A stretch of 64,000 nucleotides of DNA from positions 8,634,675 through 8,698,674 of the forward strand of contig NC_087078.1 in assembly GCF_026151205.1 (NCBI RefSeq), written 5' to 3'. Shown piece by piece: positions 51,401-57,199 of the stretch. The notes beneath the pieces are model-generated. The model was not told the origin of the DNA and searched no databases. It saw only the letters and a list, made by a program, of their open reading frames with translations. The stretch comes from Bolinopsis microptera. Lineage: Eukaryota > Ctenophora > Tentaculata > Lobata > Bolinopsidae. A program made the translations under genes and the position numbers. Within the stretch, counting starts at the first letter, position 1, and the number at the start of each line of letters is the position of its first letter.

Positions 51401-54400
51401 CAAGATGATTTCTGACCACTCTCTCAAATATCTTAATAATGTGAGAGGTTATCGAGACAGGGCGATAGTTAGCGGCAGATGTTCGGTCTCCTTTCTTGAA
51501 CACAGGCGTGATGTACTGTGTCTTCATGCCAGATGGTATGACTCCGTTATCAAATGAGCGTTTCCAGAGTAGATAAATTGGTTCAGCGATTGTCCTTCGA
51601 CATTTAGTTAGGATCTTGGCCGGGATCTCACCATCAGGGGTGGAGGCATACGGGTCCAGTTCCTTTATGGCATCTGATATGTCGTCTGCTGTGAAGGTGA
51701 ATGTGTTGAGATCTTCTTTTGGATGAGGATCTAATCCGGCGAGGCATTCTTCAACATTTGCAGAATTTGGGTTGCTGAAGACTGTGACATATTGAGTCTG
51801 GAGAATTTCTGCTTTTTCCGCTGGGTCCATTTTCAGAGTTCCGTTTTTATCTCTAATTGGGGCGACGGATGATTTTACCTTTGCAAATCGTTTAGCGTAA
51901 GAATAAAAGAATCTTGGGTTCGTCTTTATTGTACTTACAGCTTTAACTTCTTTTTCGTTAAGTTGCTTGATCACAAGTTCACTTATTTCGAAGGTCAGAA
52001 GATTCACTTCGGTTTTCAGCTTTTCGATTTTTCTCGAAGTTGGGTTGTTTTGAGTAAGTGCACTTATTTGGGCATTGAGTTTTCTTCTTTTCCTCTTCAT
52101 TGTGTATTTTTCACGGACTTGGCGACTTCTACGGGGGCGGGAAGGGCCAGATCCAGTAGGGTCTTTAGAAGGCGAGTTTAGGAGGGTTATCTGGAGGACA
52201 GTTAGGCGTATCAGCTCCAGAAAGGCACTTCCATCTTCATCTTCATAACAGAGTTCTCTCAAAGAGATCCAGTTAACAGCTTCTAAACGATCGTTCATTG
52301 CTTCAAAATCTGCTCTATGAAAATCAGTCGCCCGAAAAGAGTTTCTGTCGAAAGATATAGGAGTATGTTCTTTTGGGCAGAGCGGGTTATGTCCGAGAAC
52401 GAGCTCGACTAGCCTGTGGTCAGATAGTTGGCATTCGGAGATATTTGTCTCAACTGTGTCCTGTGGTTTATTTGTGAGGACGAGATCGATGGTGTTGTTA
52501 TTTCTCGTGGGCTTACAGATCATTTGTGTCAAGAAATTTCTCTCCATGAAATCAATTAGTTCGGAACAAGCTTGCTGGTCACAAAGCGGTTGACCAGGTA
52601 AAGCTTGGCAAGAGTCCCAATCTATATTTGGGAGGTTGAAATCCCCCATAATGTAGATGTCAGGTGATCTATCGTTCGATGTCAAGTTATTTAGTTTCTC
52701 CTGCACCTGGTCCAGGACTGCTTTGAAGGATCCGGGAGGAGCATCTGGTGGGCGGTATATCACGGAGACAAGGGCGTTCATAGAGTCTATGAAACAATGC
52801 AGCATACTGCAGTGTTTGTCACTAAAATTTACAGTATCTGATACTAGCAGCGAGTTTTCAACGTAAAGCACACAACCACCACCTTTTCGACTATGACGGT
52901 CTGCTCTAAGACTGTTGTACCCATCTATAGCTATTTGAGCATCACTGATATATGGCTTCAACCATGATTCAGTGATAGCGAGAATAGGGACCGGGGGTCT
53001 TCCTAGGTCGTCAAGTATGTGGTCTTGGATGAATGGAATCTTCCATTTTACAGTGCTGGTTGCGGCTGGGGAGATGGACCGAGCATTCAGTAGCAAGATC
53101 CTTGATAGTTGGGAATGAAGTTTAGTGGCATCGGCATCCGCATTGGCTGGTTTGGGAGTGGCACTTGGGCTGAGAACTGTGCTGGTGGTGGGAACTGTGT
53201 CGAGATTTGCTGAGAGGATGTTTGGCGTGATCTCGGGTCCAGCTGGCTCCGTTGTGTCTCTTGGACAAGGGCTGGAATTTGCCCTCGAAGTTCCTCCATT
53301 TTGGAGTTCATCTGGGTTATAATTCCGTTTTTCATGTTTTCCATGAGCTTCTCTAAAAAAGCACTATCCCTCTCAGATGTACTGTCTTTACGTTGTCTGA
53401 GGGGTTTCTGATATTCAACAGTGGGTGGGTAGGGGGTGTTGAGGGAGTTTAGACTACCCATTCTGTCCACATCATAACCACCAGGAGGCGGCCAGGAACT
53501 TCTGTTCGTGTTGAATTCTATTTTTCTCCTATCTTTGGGCTGCTGCTGCTGAGGCAGGCGATTTCTGTCAGTGAGATTCACGTTTCCAACAGTCTTTCTG
53601 GCCGTTCCTTTAAGATGATGGAAGCCACAATCGCTGTTTAAACATACGTGATTCGCAACTGAATTACGGCACAGTTTAGGGTGGAAAAAAGTGCATTTCT
53701 TCCCATTCCTGCATCCTCTGCGTTTGTCGTCTCCGAAATTGGAGTAAAAGCGGCACCTGATGGGGTGCTGGTATGAGCATTTCTTACCACCAATGAGACG
53801 TTTGCCAGTGAGGCCGTGGGGACACTTCCTCATAGTGTATTCCCGGCAAATCTGGGGGTTATTTTCGGTATCATTATGTCTACCTCTTCTAGGGCTTTCC
53901 CTGTCTTCATCCTCATCCTCATCTTCATCTTCATCGTCGTTTCCCTCGCCCTTTACCTCAGATTCAACCTCTTTAATAGTGGATAGATCTGTTATACTAT
54001 CTGTGTTCCTTTTCTTGGTAGGTTTCTGGGGAGGTTGAAGTGAGCGTGTTTCGTTCTTTTTTGAACATTCGTAGCAGAGCCAAGATCCTCCTAAAGGAAG
54101 CAGTCCTTTCTGAATGAGGTCGTTGAAGGTCTTGGCTTTTTCGGCCATGGCTTCACAATCGTGGGAGCCCTGTAAGCATAGCCGGCATCTTAAGAGCGGT
54201 TCTTTTCCCAGTTCATTACAGTACACATCGTTACAGTCCTCGCATTCTATGTCGAACAAGGACTCGATCTTGAGAATCATTCTATCACATAGAGTCTGTT
54301 TATTCGTGTACAGTTTCTTCACACCATCTCTGACATTAAAACCTAGAAATATTGCACAGGGTTCTAGTTGAACTGCGGTGAGTGATTTCATATCTTTCAG

Positions 54401-57022
54401 ATTGGTCTTATAACTTGCACTGAAACTATACACACTGAGAACCTTCTTGCTGGGGGCATCAGCTTTGTTAAGTAGGCTTCCAAGTACACGTTTCTTAGCA
54501 TCATCGCTTACTGATTTCAGGTTTTCCTTGTCTTGCATATTGAACCTTTAAATGTCAGTTACACACACTATTTGAGTTTTATACAAGCAATGTACAATAA
54601 ATGTACAATAGCACGCGTTCGCTTATCGCGATTTAGCAACAAATAACTGATAAGGGAGCACTTAAAAATACAACCAAACAAATGTGTAAATGTAAACTAA
54701 TAGCGATTAGATTAATTGTATGACTTGCATGATTTATAACAGGTACGTTATTTCTAATCTATTCGAACTGGAATATACCAGTTACGGATAAACTAGCTTA
54801 GTAAATTTTACCGGCCCCATTAAAACCACAGCACTAACAATTATTTCGACACTTCTCTTCCTTGAGAAGCAGATAAACGTACTCTAATATAATTAAACTA
54901 ATACAACTAAACTACTCACTAATCACCACTGATCAAAAATCAATAGTTCCCACAGTTAGACAACGAATGAGTTAAAAAGTTCCAACAAAATTTGTATAAC
55001 ATTAGATGTAAAAAACATCTTCAGTACCTAATAAAGGGTTAATACTCCAATTTACATCAGAAAATATATTTAAAACTAAAGGATATTAGGTAAAGGAAAT
55101 TAAAATTCAAACTCCCAAAAAAACTCTCTCTAATCACGACTGTCTCTAATATAAAGTAGTCTCTACCCCAGACCAGAAGCTGAACCCATCCAACAACAAC
55201 AAATGATGAACAACCCGATGCAGTTTATAGACGTGGCTCACGAGAAGAATGTGCTGTTAGACATGTACTCTGATCAACTCTCCGTGCTGGAGTCCAACCT
55301 TCCTGATCTGTTTGAAGACTCTAAAGATCCTACCAACCTTCACAAACTTATTCTCAAACATCTCGTCAAGGTGAAATAACTAATTAATCTAATTAACTAA
55401 GTAATCGCGTTATAAAGATATTGCGAGTTTTGTAAACTTCAACTGAAATTGCAATCATTTTGTAATTTGTAACCCATATTAACCACGTGTATCAGGACTT
55501 GTCAAACTAATTTTAATATCATCTCTGTACCACTGCAGGCAACATACAAATCTATATCACTAAAACCTGCTACTAACCTACTATGCACCAACTATGCACG
55601 TGGACTGTAATTATTAAATCAGTTACCCGGTCACTTACACCTGCACTATCAAAACTTCAGAAAGTTCCCAATCCATTACTATTTCCTAACCGTATAATAC
55701 GGAGAGACAACACAAGTTTGATAAACATTACAATATGTTCAACTCGTGCAATCATTTTGTAATCATTTGCCCAAACTATCTGCCTCGTAACTGCTGTTTC
55801 CAGGTCACCTGCACAGTGAATTATCACAGCTGCACCACGTACACCAATACTATTACTTGCACCACCTTCCAAAATACCCCAGCCTTCTAAATCACTTACA
55901 TAACTTAAATTAATTACATAAGTTATATTGCTACATAACTTAACATGACGTCAGACTTTGCAGGCGCAAAACGAAACCTCAGACGCGTTACTCCCGAACA
56001 TGAAGTCCCAGAAACTAACAGAAGTACAGCCTGACTACACCAGTGTACCGTACTACAAACAAAGCAAGAAGAGACTGAAGACCCCTGTCAGCGATCCGGA
56101 TAACTTCAGATGTATTGGCAAGATTATCTACAGTACTACTGGCAAGGTACGGAACAGTTTGTGTTGTGATTATTTGTTCTTTAAGTAGCGTTTGTGTTAT
56201 TACATTCCACTTCCAGGCAATTAAATGTATGTTCGGGGGTTTCAAAGGGTAGCTCAAAAGGTTTCGGTTTCCAATATGAATTGGGAGCCTGGAAATCATT
56301 ATACTTCTGAACCACTCACAACTAAATAGTAATCATTGCGATCATTGTGATCATTGTGATCATTGTGATCATTGTGATCATTGTGATCATTGTGATCATT
56401 GTGATCATTGTGATCATTGTGATCATTGTGATCATTGTGATCATTGTGATCATTGTGATCATTGTGATCATTAACACCTCGATTAACTCCTGACATTGTC
56501 CAGGTGAAAGTGATAGAACTGTACCGACCCTACGATGGGTACTTTGGTTTCCAGATATCCCCTACAATACAAGATAATAAACTCCGGGTTTTTATCAGCG
56601 GGTTCGGACATGGTCTTACTGACAAACTCTTTACTGGTCTTATAGCGGTAAGTAAGGATATTAGTGTCTCCAAATTCGTGTCATTATTATGGCTGAAGTA
56701 TAATTGGGGTCTAAATGCCAAATGGTTTCAAACTTGAACTGATTTCTAAAGGACGTCTTTTTGTCATGTAGGCTAAACTATGACGGCAAGGCAATCTAAT
56801 TTTTAATCTAAACTTCTTATTTTCCAGGTTGGAGATGAAGTGCTGAACGTGAACGGACACAGTGTCGGCAGTAAAAGCTTCACGGAGGTCATCTCGATAC
56901 TCTCAATGTCTCAGACCCTTCTACTCACCATTAAATCTAACGACCCAAAGTTTCAGAGTCCTCCGGTAACCCCACAAGTCAGCCCAATGCATACCGTCAT
57001 TACTGGCAGACGACAGAGATAA
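23050..57022 (+). CDS. Large multi-exon scaffold protein with C-terminal PDZ domain (gene-level entry)
   Basis: Exons with matching phases: 23027-23120, 23299-23515, 24416-24489, 27081-27336, 28781-28888, 31501-31558, 32862-32952, 33075-33181, 36006-36110, 36323-36601, optional 43731-43812, 44260 or 44290-45307, 45441-45522, 45662-45820, 45985-46095, 46254-46533, 48147-48185, 48259-48366, 48623-48752, 49109-49285, 49580-49726, 55172-55370, 55964-56146, 56504-56647, 56828-57022. The start is taken at the in-frame ATG 23050; upstream leaders would be non-coding. Without the optional exon and with 44290 the total is 4,338 nt, exactly 1,445 codons plus TAA. The protein is mostly low-complexity and charged (Ser, Pro, Lys, Asp), with short helical islands and one C-terminal PDZ. 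Such proteins usually organise membrane or cytoskeletal complexes; orthology was not determined. Introns host a Penelope element, a LINE, a 2.8-kb tandem duplication and minisatellites. Confidence 0.75.
23355..23423 (+). repeat. 15-bp in-frame coding repeat (TSATK)
   Basis: Repeats of ACGAGTGCAACTAAA encode Thr-Ser-Ala-Thr-Lys. The 15-bp unit keeps the frame, and copies differ only by synonymous change, suggesting recent expansion inside exon 2. Confidence 0.9.
24490..27080. other. Intron of the PDZ-scaffold gene
   Basis: Contains AT-rich sequence, a CCGGCTAT-type repeat cluster (25215-25290) and one GTCACGTGAC (25842-25851). No exon with matching phase was found. Confidence 0.6.
25215..25290. 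repeat. Second cluster of CCGGCTATTA units
   Basis: Six or so units of the form CCGGCTATTAACCGGCTATT, the same building block as the array at 10.67-11.17 kb but here in direct orientation. Confidence 0.8.
27081..28888 (+). CDS. PDZ-scaffold gene: exons 4-5
   Basis: Exon 4 (27081-27336) follows CATCTTTCAG. It encodes an acidic lead-in (IEEQPNPCEEKFEME), then a Ser/Lys-rich disordered stretch, then a likely helix (SLMDSLAQLDPQALLLIQ), ending ATACAG/gttaga. Exon 5 (28781-28888) follows AATGTTTCAG and encodes SMVEEINQSKD, a Lys/Glu-rich run and LTTQQLQQ, ending CAG/gtccga. The hydrophobic-charged pattern over the join (QALLLIQ to SMVEEINQS) suggests a short coiled segment. Confidence 0.75.
28366..28735. 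repeat. 24-bp minisatellite, about 15 copies
   Basis: Head-to-tail units of CTATTAGCTAGACTCTTAAC plus four bases. Variants swap CTTAAC for CTTTAC or CGTAAC. The array ends about 45 bp before the 3' splice site of exon 5. Being a multiple of three, it produces an open minus-strand frame of NSLVKSLA repeats, which I regard as a by-product. Confidence 0.95.
29712..30463. mobile_element. Mariner-like MITE remnant
   Basis: The segment begins ACAGGGTGGGCCAAAAGTCA, the style of Tc1/mariner-family ends. An exact 27-base inverted match pairs 29734-29760 (GTGGGCATACGTTGGCC...) with 30437-30463. The outermost bases are missing on the right side. The interior carries no transposase frame, so it is a non-autonomous or decayed element. 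It lies in the intron between exons 5 and 6. Confidence 0.55.
31501..33181 (+). CDS. PDZ-scaffold gene: exons 6-8
   Basis: Exon 6 (31501-31558) follows CTACCTCAG and encodes LKQQLTKMALKKTSQSSSK, extending the preceding QQLQQ helix. Exon 7 (32862-32952) follows CTATTTCAG and encodes a Pro/Asn stretch and RSIEEEILMRLSSR. Exon 8 (33075-33181) follows CACCAG and encodes LSIISEMTEPAEDQDISER and an acidic Ser/Thr-rich end. The phases 1, 2, 1 close exactly. The last donor (CAG/gttggt) is 147 bp before the open frame of the Penelope-like element. Confidence 0.7.
33328..34998 (+). mobile_element. Penelope-like retroelement (RT plus GIY-YIG), 5'-truncated
   Basis: An uninterrupted 556-codon frame. Reverse transcriptase motifs: FTLDVAALYPSI (motif A, Asp near residue 91), GIPTGNCISR (about 151-160), WRRFIDDVLGVW (catalytic DD at about 193-194) and VNFLDITL (about 233-240). 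The RKETDARNYLRTDSFHP stretch that follows is typical of Penelope-like elements. A Cys cluster (about 404-420) and a GIY-YIG endonuclease (HIIYVAQC, about 449-456; YFGQT with downstream RLNGHR) complete the C-terminus. The reading frame begins after a stop without a convincing ATG, and the usual N-terminal region is missing, so the copy is 5'-truncated though the rest is undamaged. It lies in the sense direction inside an intron of the PDZ gene. The termini were not resolved. Confidence 0.9.
35705..35868. repeat. 17-bp minisatellite, about 10 copies
   Basis: Units of GGGTCACGTACTAAGTC with C/T and A/T variants, located about 135 bp before the acceptor of exon 9 (36006). Each unit contains TCACGTA, a near E-box. 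Confidence 0.9.
36006..36601 (+). CDS. PDZ-scaffold gene: exons 9-10 (acidic then proline-rich)
   Basis: Exon 9 (36006-36110) follows CTGTTTCAG and encodes a strongly acidic stretch (DVILSEFDDTLDG, then DELLDEDDGISS). Exon 10 (36323-36601) follows CCCCCTCCAG and encodes GLETPDVPPAEP, poly-Gln, a long Pro/Ser-rich region with PPPPP (possible SH3, WW or EVH1 ligand), and a basic end (SRDRFKAAKNKSG, AFGMNFSNNYKIDK). Exon 8 joins directly to exon 9 in phase, so no exon is needed between them. Confidence 0.75.
38974..39026. repeat. 25-bp-arm hairpin (duplication copy 1)
   Basis: Arm AAAAGAATTCTCATCAAAG... (38974-38998) pairs with 39002-39026 with one mismatch and a 3-base loop. Its copy 2 counterpart is at 41806-41858. 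Confidence 0.85.
40176..40370 (-). CDS. Possible C-terminal exon fragment (duplication copy 1)
   Basis: The minus-strand frame has coding-like composition: KFKDCFPDEFNSANSYVCYV, then APIPNLPSPEDYHEYLQ and a stop. Acceptor-like sites (ATAG, TTAG) lie near its left end, so it could be the last exon of a minus-strand gene. An open segment near 43984-44041 (ELWIRPRPEYRRFLSYVPE, ending GAG/gtatgt) could be an upstream exon, but its phase does not match the acceptors I can see. Identical in copy 2. Not recognised. Confidence 0.25.
   Translation of the reverse strand: MYFNKHSHEFIRLTKLQSRSSYIIPKFKDCFPDEFNSANSYVCYVFSAPIPNLPSPEDYHEYLQ
41806..41858. repeat. 25-bp-arm hairpin (duplication copy 2)
   Basis: Same hairpin as 38974-39026, carried by the second copy of the duplication. 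Confidence 0.85.
43008..43202 (-). CDS. Possible C-terminal exon fragment (duplication copy 2)
   Basis: Identical translation to 40176-40370. If a minus-strand gene enters from the right, this copy is met first and the other would be redundant. Confidence 0.25.
   Translation of the reverse strand: MYFNKHSHEFIRLTKLQSRSSYIIPKFKDCFPDEFNSANSYVCYVFSAPIPNLPSPEDYHEYLQ
43731..43812 (+). CDS. PDZ-scaffold gene: optional cassette exon
   Basis: Follows CTCCCTCAG and ends CACCAG/gtaact. It encodes GAADKEEVAPSENAISLYVD and DPDDAATR, an acidic stretch in keeping with the rest of the protein. It accepts phase 1 from exon 10 but leaves phase 2, because its length (82 nt) is not a multiple of three. Joined to the next exon at 44260 it continues in a frame that stops at 44567-44569, giving a 585-residue product. 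The long frame of the next exon needs this exon skipped. Confidence 0.6.
43900..44094 (-). CDS. Possible minus-strand exon-like frame
   Basis: An open minus-strand frame whose middle (ELWIRPRPEYRRFLSYVPE) is bounded by CACAAG and a good GAG/gtatgt donor. It might belong with the fragments at 40176 and 43008, but phases do not agree. Kept only as a candidate. Confidence 0.2.
   Translation of the reverse strand: MFKDDIMTGTKCFYNHKELWIRPRPEYRRFLSYVPEVCWFLESAEDVMNFSQTSSLNIFSLILL
44260..45307 (+). CDS. PDZ-scaffold gene: largest exon, two acceptors and two frames
   Basis: A strong acceptor (CACTTTTCAG) precedes 44260 and a weaker one (GGATCAG) precedes 44290. From 44290, joined to exon 10, the reading is VAELFPELHPPERL, a helical island (SELPKHLLSVFHLLERMI; YKVQLGRKVLETLEP), then a 250-residue Ser/Arg/Pro/Asn-rich region ending RPHGSIPSSPT at donor AC/gttagt. 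From 44260 after the cassette exon the reading is SDGESEVVRISSGIV, staying open to TAA at 44567. The long frame is GC-rich at third positions and continues in phase into all later exons, so it is the main product. A one-base sequence error here could mimic the dual-frame pattern. Confidence 0.65.
45441..46533 (+). CDS. PDZ-scaffold gene: four Arg/Ser/Asp-rich exons
   Basis: Exons 45441-45522 (VSERSRHRSSQQEAETVFPP; ends AAG/gtggga), 45662-45820 (MNSQRPPSSGGREYSRPLSY onward; ends GAG/gtaagt), 45985-46095 (RYSRGPEQQNGRLYGSLDRR; ends TTG/gttagt) and 46254-46533 (Arg-Ser-Asp repeats; ends TTCG/gtgaga). Phases 0, 0, 0, 1 fit throughout. The last exon holds repeats of the type RSDPLDRSD and a possible tyrosine motif (VYENV), which resembles an SH2- or PTB-binding site, though no such use is shown. 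Confidence 0.75.
46724..46768. repeat. (TG)n/(TCTG)n microsatellite
   Basis: A run of GT dinucleotides passing into CTGT tetranucleotides in an intron. Confidence 0.9.
47117..47142. repeat. (GA)n microsatellite
   Basis: About 11 GA dinucleotides. A shorter (CT)n run lies upstream near 46972-46986. Confidence 0.9.
47700..47873. repeat. 17-bp minisatellite, about 10 copies
   Basis: Units of GAGTTATATCACAAGTA with C/T variants, in the intron upstream of the exon at 48147. Confidence 0.95.
48147..49726 (+). CDS. PDZ-scaffold gene: five exons
   Basis: Exons 48147-48185 (DRCSARSRLRCEV; donor GTAA/gtatga, chosen because it alone keeps phase), 48259-48366 (NTRSKGGMVSLHVDSCSDSS and an acidic end), 48623-48752 (EEAAPSSPIPRDVHNWLRET onward), 49109-49285 (CPLETSSTVSSERKVEAKP, then YHFDIDAAVAKLKIKKEPK, a probable helix) and 49580-49726 (SLCNYYNPNLDST, then Asn-Pro-Gly repeats from a 9-bp unit). 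Phases 1, 1, 2, 2, 2 chain without a stop. The first, 39-nt exon is the least certain. Confidence 0.65.
50064..53096 (-). CDS. LINE ORF2: endonuclease plus reverse transcriptase, ~1010 aa
   Basis: Apurinic-type endonuclease motifs: NARSI (residue 4), ITESWL (Glu about 43), IYRPPDAP (about 113), MGDFNLPNIDW (about 150-160), DLVLTN and LSDHR (about 225-228). Reverse transcriptase motifs: NYRPVSITSHIIKIFERV (about 543-560), HGFRKKRSC, VIYLDYAKAFDKVDH (Asp about 615), GVPQGTVLGPILFILYIDD (about 671-689) and VFADDTKL (about 701-708). The catalytic box is FADD rather than YADD. No stop or frameshift in 1,010 codons, so the enzyme could be functional. The frame opens with TTG and overlaps the end of ORF1 at a TGA, suggesting coupled termination-reinitiation, an inference. 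Assigned to the jockey/CR1/L2 group by the endonuclease and RT motifs; no tree was made. Confidence 0.95.
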   Translation of the reverse strand: MLLNARSISPAATSTVKWKIPFIQDHILDDLGRPPVPILAITESWLKPYISDAQIAIDGYNSLRADRHSRKGGGCVLYVENSLLVSDTVNFSDKHCSMLHCFIDSMNALVSVIYRPPDAPPGSFKAVLDQVQEKLNNLTSNDRSPDIYIMGDFNLPNIDWDSCQALPGQPLCDQQACSELIDFMERNFLTQMICKPTRNNNTIDLVLTNKPQDTVETNISECQLSDHRLVELVLGHNPLCPKEHTPISFDRNSFRATDFHRADFEAMNDRLEAVNWISLRELCYEDEDGSAFLELIRLTVLQITLLNSPSKDPTGSGPSRPRRSRQVREKYTMKRKRRKLNAQISALTQNNPTSRKIEKLKTEVNLLTFEISELVIKQLNEKEVKAVSTIKTNPRFFYSYAKRFAKVKSSVAPIRDKNGTLKMDPAEKAEILQTQYVTVFSNPNSANVEECLAGLDPHPKEDLNTFTFTADDISDAIKELDPYASTPDGEIPAKILTKCRRTIAEPIYLLWKRSFDNGVIPSGMKTQYITPVFKKGDRTSAANYRPVSITSHIIKIFERVVRNHLVEHMESNSFLSPHQHGFRKKRSCLTQLIDHVDNILKTLNDGNEVDVIYLDYAKAFDKVDHQILLAKAKRYGIKGKTLQWLTEFLKDRLQTVVVEGTKSSFQLVISGVPQGTVLGPILFILYIDDQLDTLVTALGKVFADDTKLIGKIMDLATKSLLQDDLLNVIAWALKNNMQLNEAKFEILNYSLNNSLLLRELPFTSQYSCYNLTNGRTIDPAKTVRDLGVLLSNDCSWSSHIQQMAKTARTMTSWVLSVFRYRSRFLMLTLYKTMVRSKLEYCCPVWNPDKISDIEAIESIQRHYTRRISGCQNLDYWERLQNLNLLSLQRRRERYIIIHTWKMMNGLAPNDINMQFKESSRHGVKATVHAFNKKAQCSISTHYENSFGVKAAKLWNLLPKEVNTIQVLETFKSSLAKFLKGFPDTPPTKGYTAITNNSLLEWTLQKDLSQE
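53087..54538 (-). CDS. LINE ORF1: PHD-like and three CCCH zinc fingers, 483 aa
   Basis: The frame starts at ATG and is intact. Residues about 99-158 show a PHD-type pattern: CEDC, CRLC, a His-x2-Cys pair in GSHDC, and WLCYEC. An acidic run (Asp-Glu repeats, about 200-212) follows. Then three CCCH fingers: Cys231/Cys239/Cys254/His258, Cys262/Cys276/Cys282/His286 and Cys290/Cys299/Cys304/His307 or 308. The C-terminal third is Gln/Pro-rich with a probable helix (SAFLEKLMENMKNGIITQMN). The CCCH array presumably binds element RNA; the PHD-like finger could contact chromatin or act as a dimer module. Both roles are inference from domain families. Confidence 0.9.
   Translation of the reverse strand: MQDKENLKSVSDDAKKRVLGSLLNKADAPSKKVLSVYSFSASYKTNLKDMKSLTAVQLEPCAIFLGFNVRDGVKKLYTNKQTLCDRMILKIESLFDIECEDCNDVYCNELGKEPLLRCRLCLQGSHDCEAMAEKAKTFNDLIQKGLLPLGGSWLCYECSKKNETRSLQPPQKPTKKRNTDSITDLSTIKEVESEVKGEGNDDEDEDEDEDEDRESPRRGRHNDTENNPQICREYTMRKCPHGLTGKRLIGGKKCSYQHPIRCRFYSNFGDDKRRGCRNGKKCTFFHPKLCRNSVANHVCLNSDCGFHHLKGTARKTVGNVNLTDRNRLPQQQQPKDRRKIEFNTNRSSWPPPGGYDVDRMGSLNSLNTPYPPTVEYQKPLRQRKDSTSERDSAFLEKLMENMKNGIITQMNSKMEELRGQIPALVQETQRSQLDPRSRQTSSQQISTQFPPPAQFSAQVPLPNQPMRMPMPLNFIPNYQGSCY
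55172..56146 (+). CDS. PDZ-scaffold gene: two exons preceding the PDZ domain
   Basis: Exon 55172-55370 follows CTCTACCCCAG and encodes GPEAEPIQQQQMMNNPMQF, then a convincing helical module (EKNVLLDMYSDQLSVLE, LPDLFED, NLHKLILKHLVK), ending AAG/gtgaaa. Exon 55964-56146 follows GACTTTGCAG and encodes AQNETSDALLPNMKSQKL, a tyrosine-rich stretch (PDYTSVPYYKQSKKR) and the lead into the PDZ domain (FRCIGKIIYSTTGK). Both are phase 0 at their 3' ends. Confidence 0.8.
56332..56472. repeat. 9-bp minisatellite (GATCATTGT), about 15 copies
   Basis: Nearly uniform array in the 357-bp intron before the first PDZ exon, ending about 30 bp before the acceptor. GATC recurs every 9 bp. Confidence 0.95.
56504..57022 (+). 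CDS. PDZ-scaffold gene: terminal exons with the PDZ domain
   Basis: Exons 56504-56647 (VKVIELYRPYDGYFGFQISP onward, ending at GCG/gtaagt) and 56828-57022 (VGDEVLNVNGHSVGSKSF onward, to TAA). Together they form a PDZ fold of about 90 residues: the carboxylate loop is YFGF in place of GLGF, then the beta-strand RVFISGF, HGLTDKLFTGLIAVGDEVL and NVNG, then the helix SFTEVISIL and the last strand TLLLTIKS. The residue at the start of the binding helix appears to be Phe, not His, which argues against a classical class I ligand (inference). A 25-residue Pro-rich tail ends GRRQR. Confidence 0.9.
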
Positions 57023-57162
57023 CTGGCACTGGAGTTTGTTAATTAAACTAATTTTCCTTGGAAACTCCCAGGAATGCCTTGGCTGCATTTGGATTCTAAT
57101 TTATCGTTATGAAAACGATCAGATTATGGAATGCGACATAACAGCAATAGCTATAATGTCAC

Positions 57163-57172
57163 AATAAATAAA
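57163..57172 (+). terminator. Poly(A) signals AATAAATAAA
   Basis: Two overlapping AATAAA hexamers about 140 bp after the stop of the PDZ gene. Further candidates follow near 57190 and 57348. Confidence 0.5.
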
Positions 57173-57199
57173 ATCGCTAAAGTGTGACAAAAAATAAAG

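Larger units (their letters stand above)
49980..54560 (-). mobile_element. Near full-length CR1/L2-like LINE, antisense in an intron
   Basis: Two long intact frames in order ORF1-ORF2 on the minus strand, overlapping by about 10 nt. The 3' end carries two 10-bp repeats (TAAAGTAACC on the element strand; 49991-50010), the short tandem tail typical of CR1/L2-type LINEs rather than a poly(A). It sits in the intron between 49726 and 55172, opposite to the host gene. The 5' boundary is approximate. Confidence 0.85.

Noticed and set aside
51963-54371. Short plus-strand frames over the LINE
   Set aside because: Opposite-strand shadows of the two LINE ORFs.
56299-56496. Minus-strand His-Asn-Asp repeat frame
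   Set aside because: By-product of the 9-bp GATCATTGT array in an intron.
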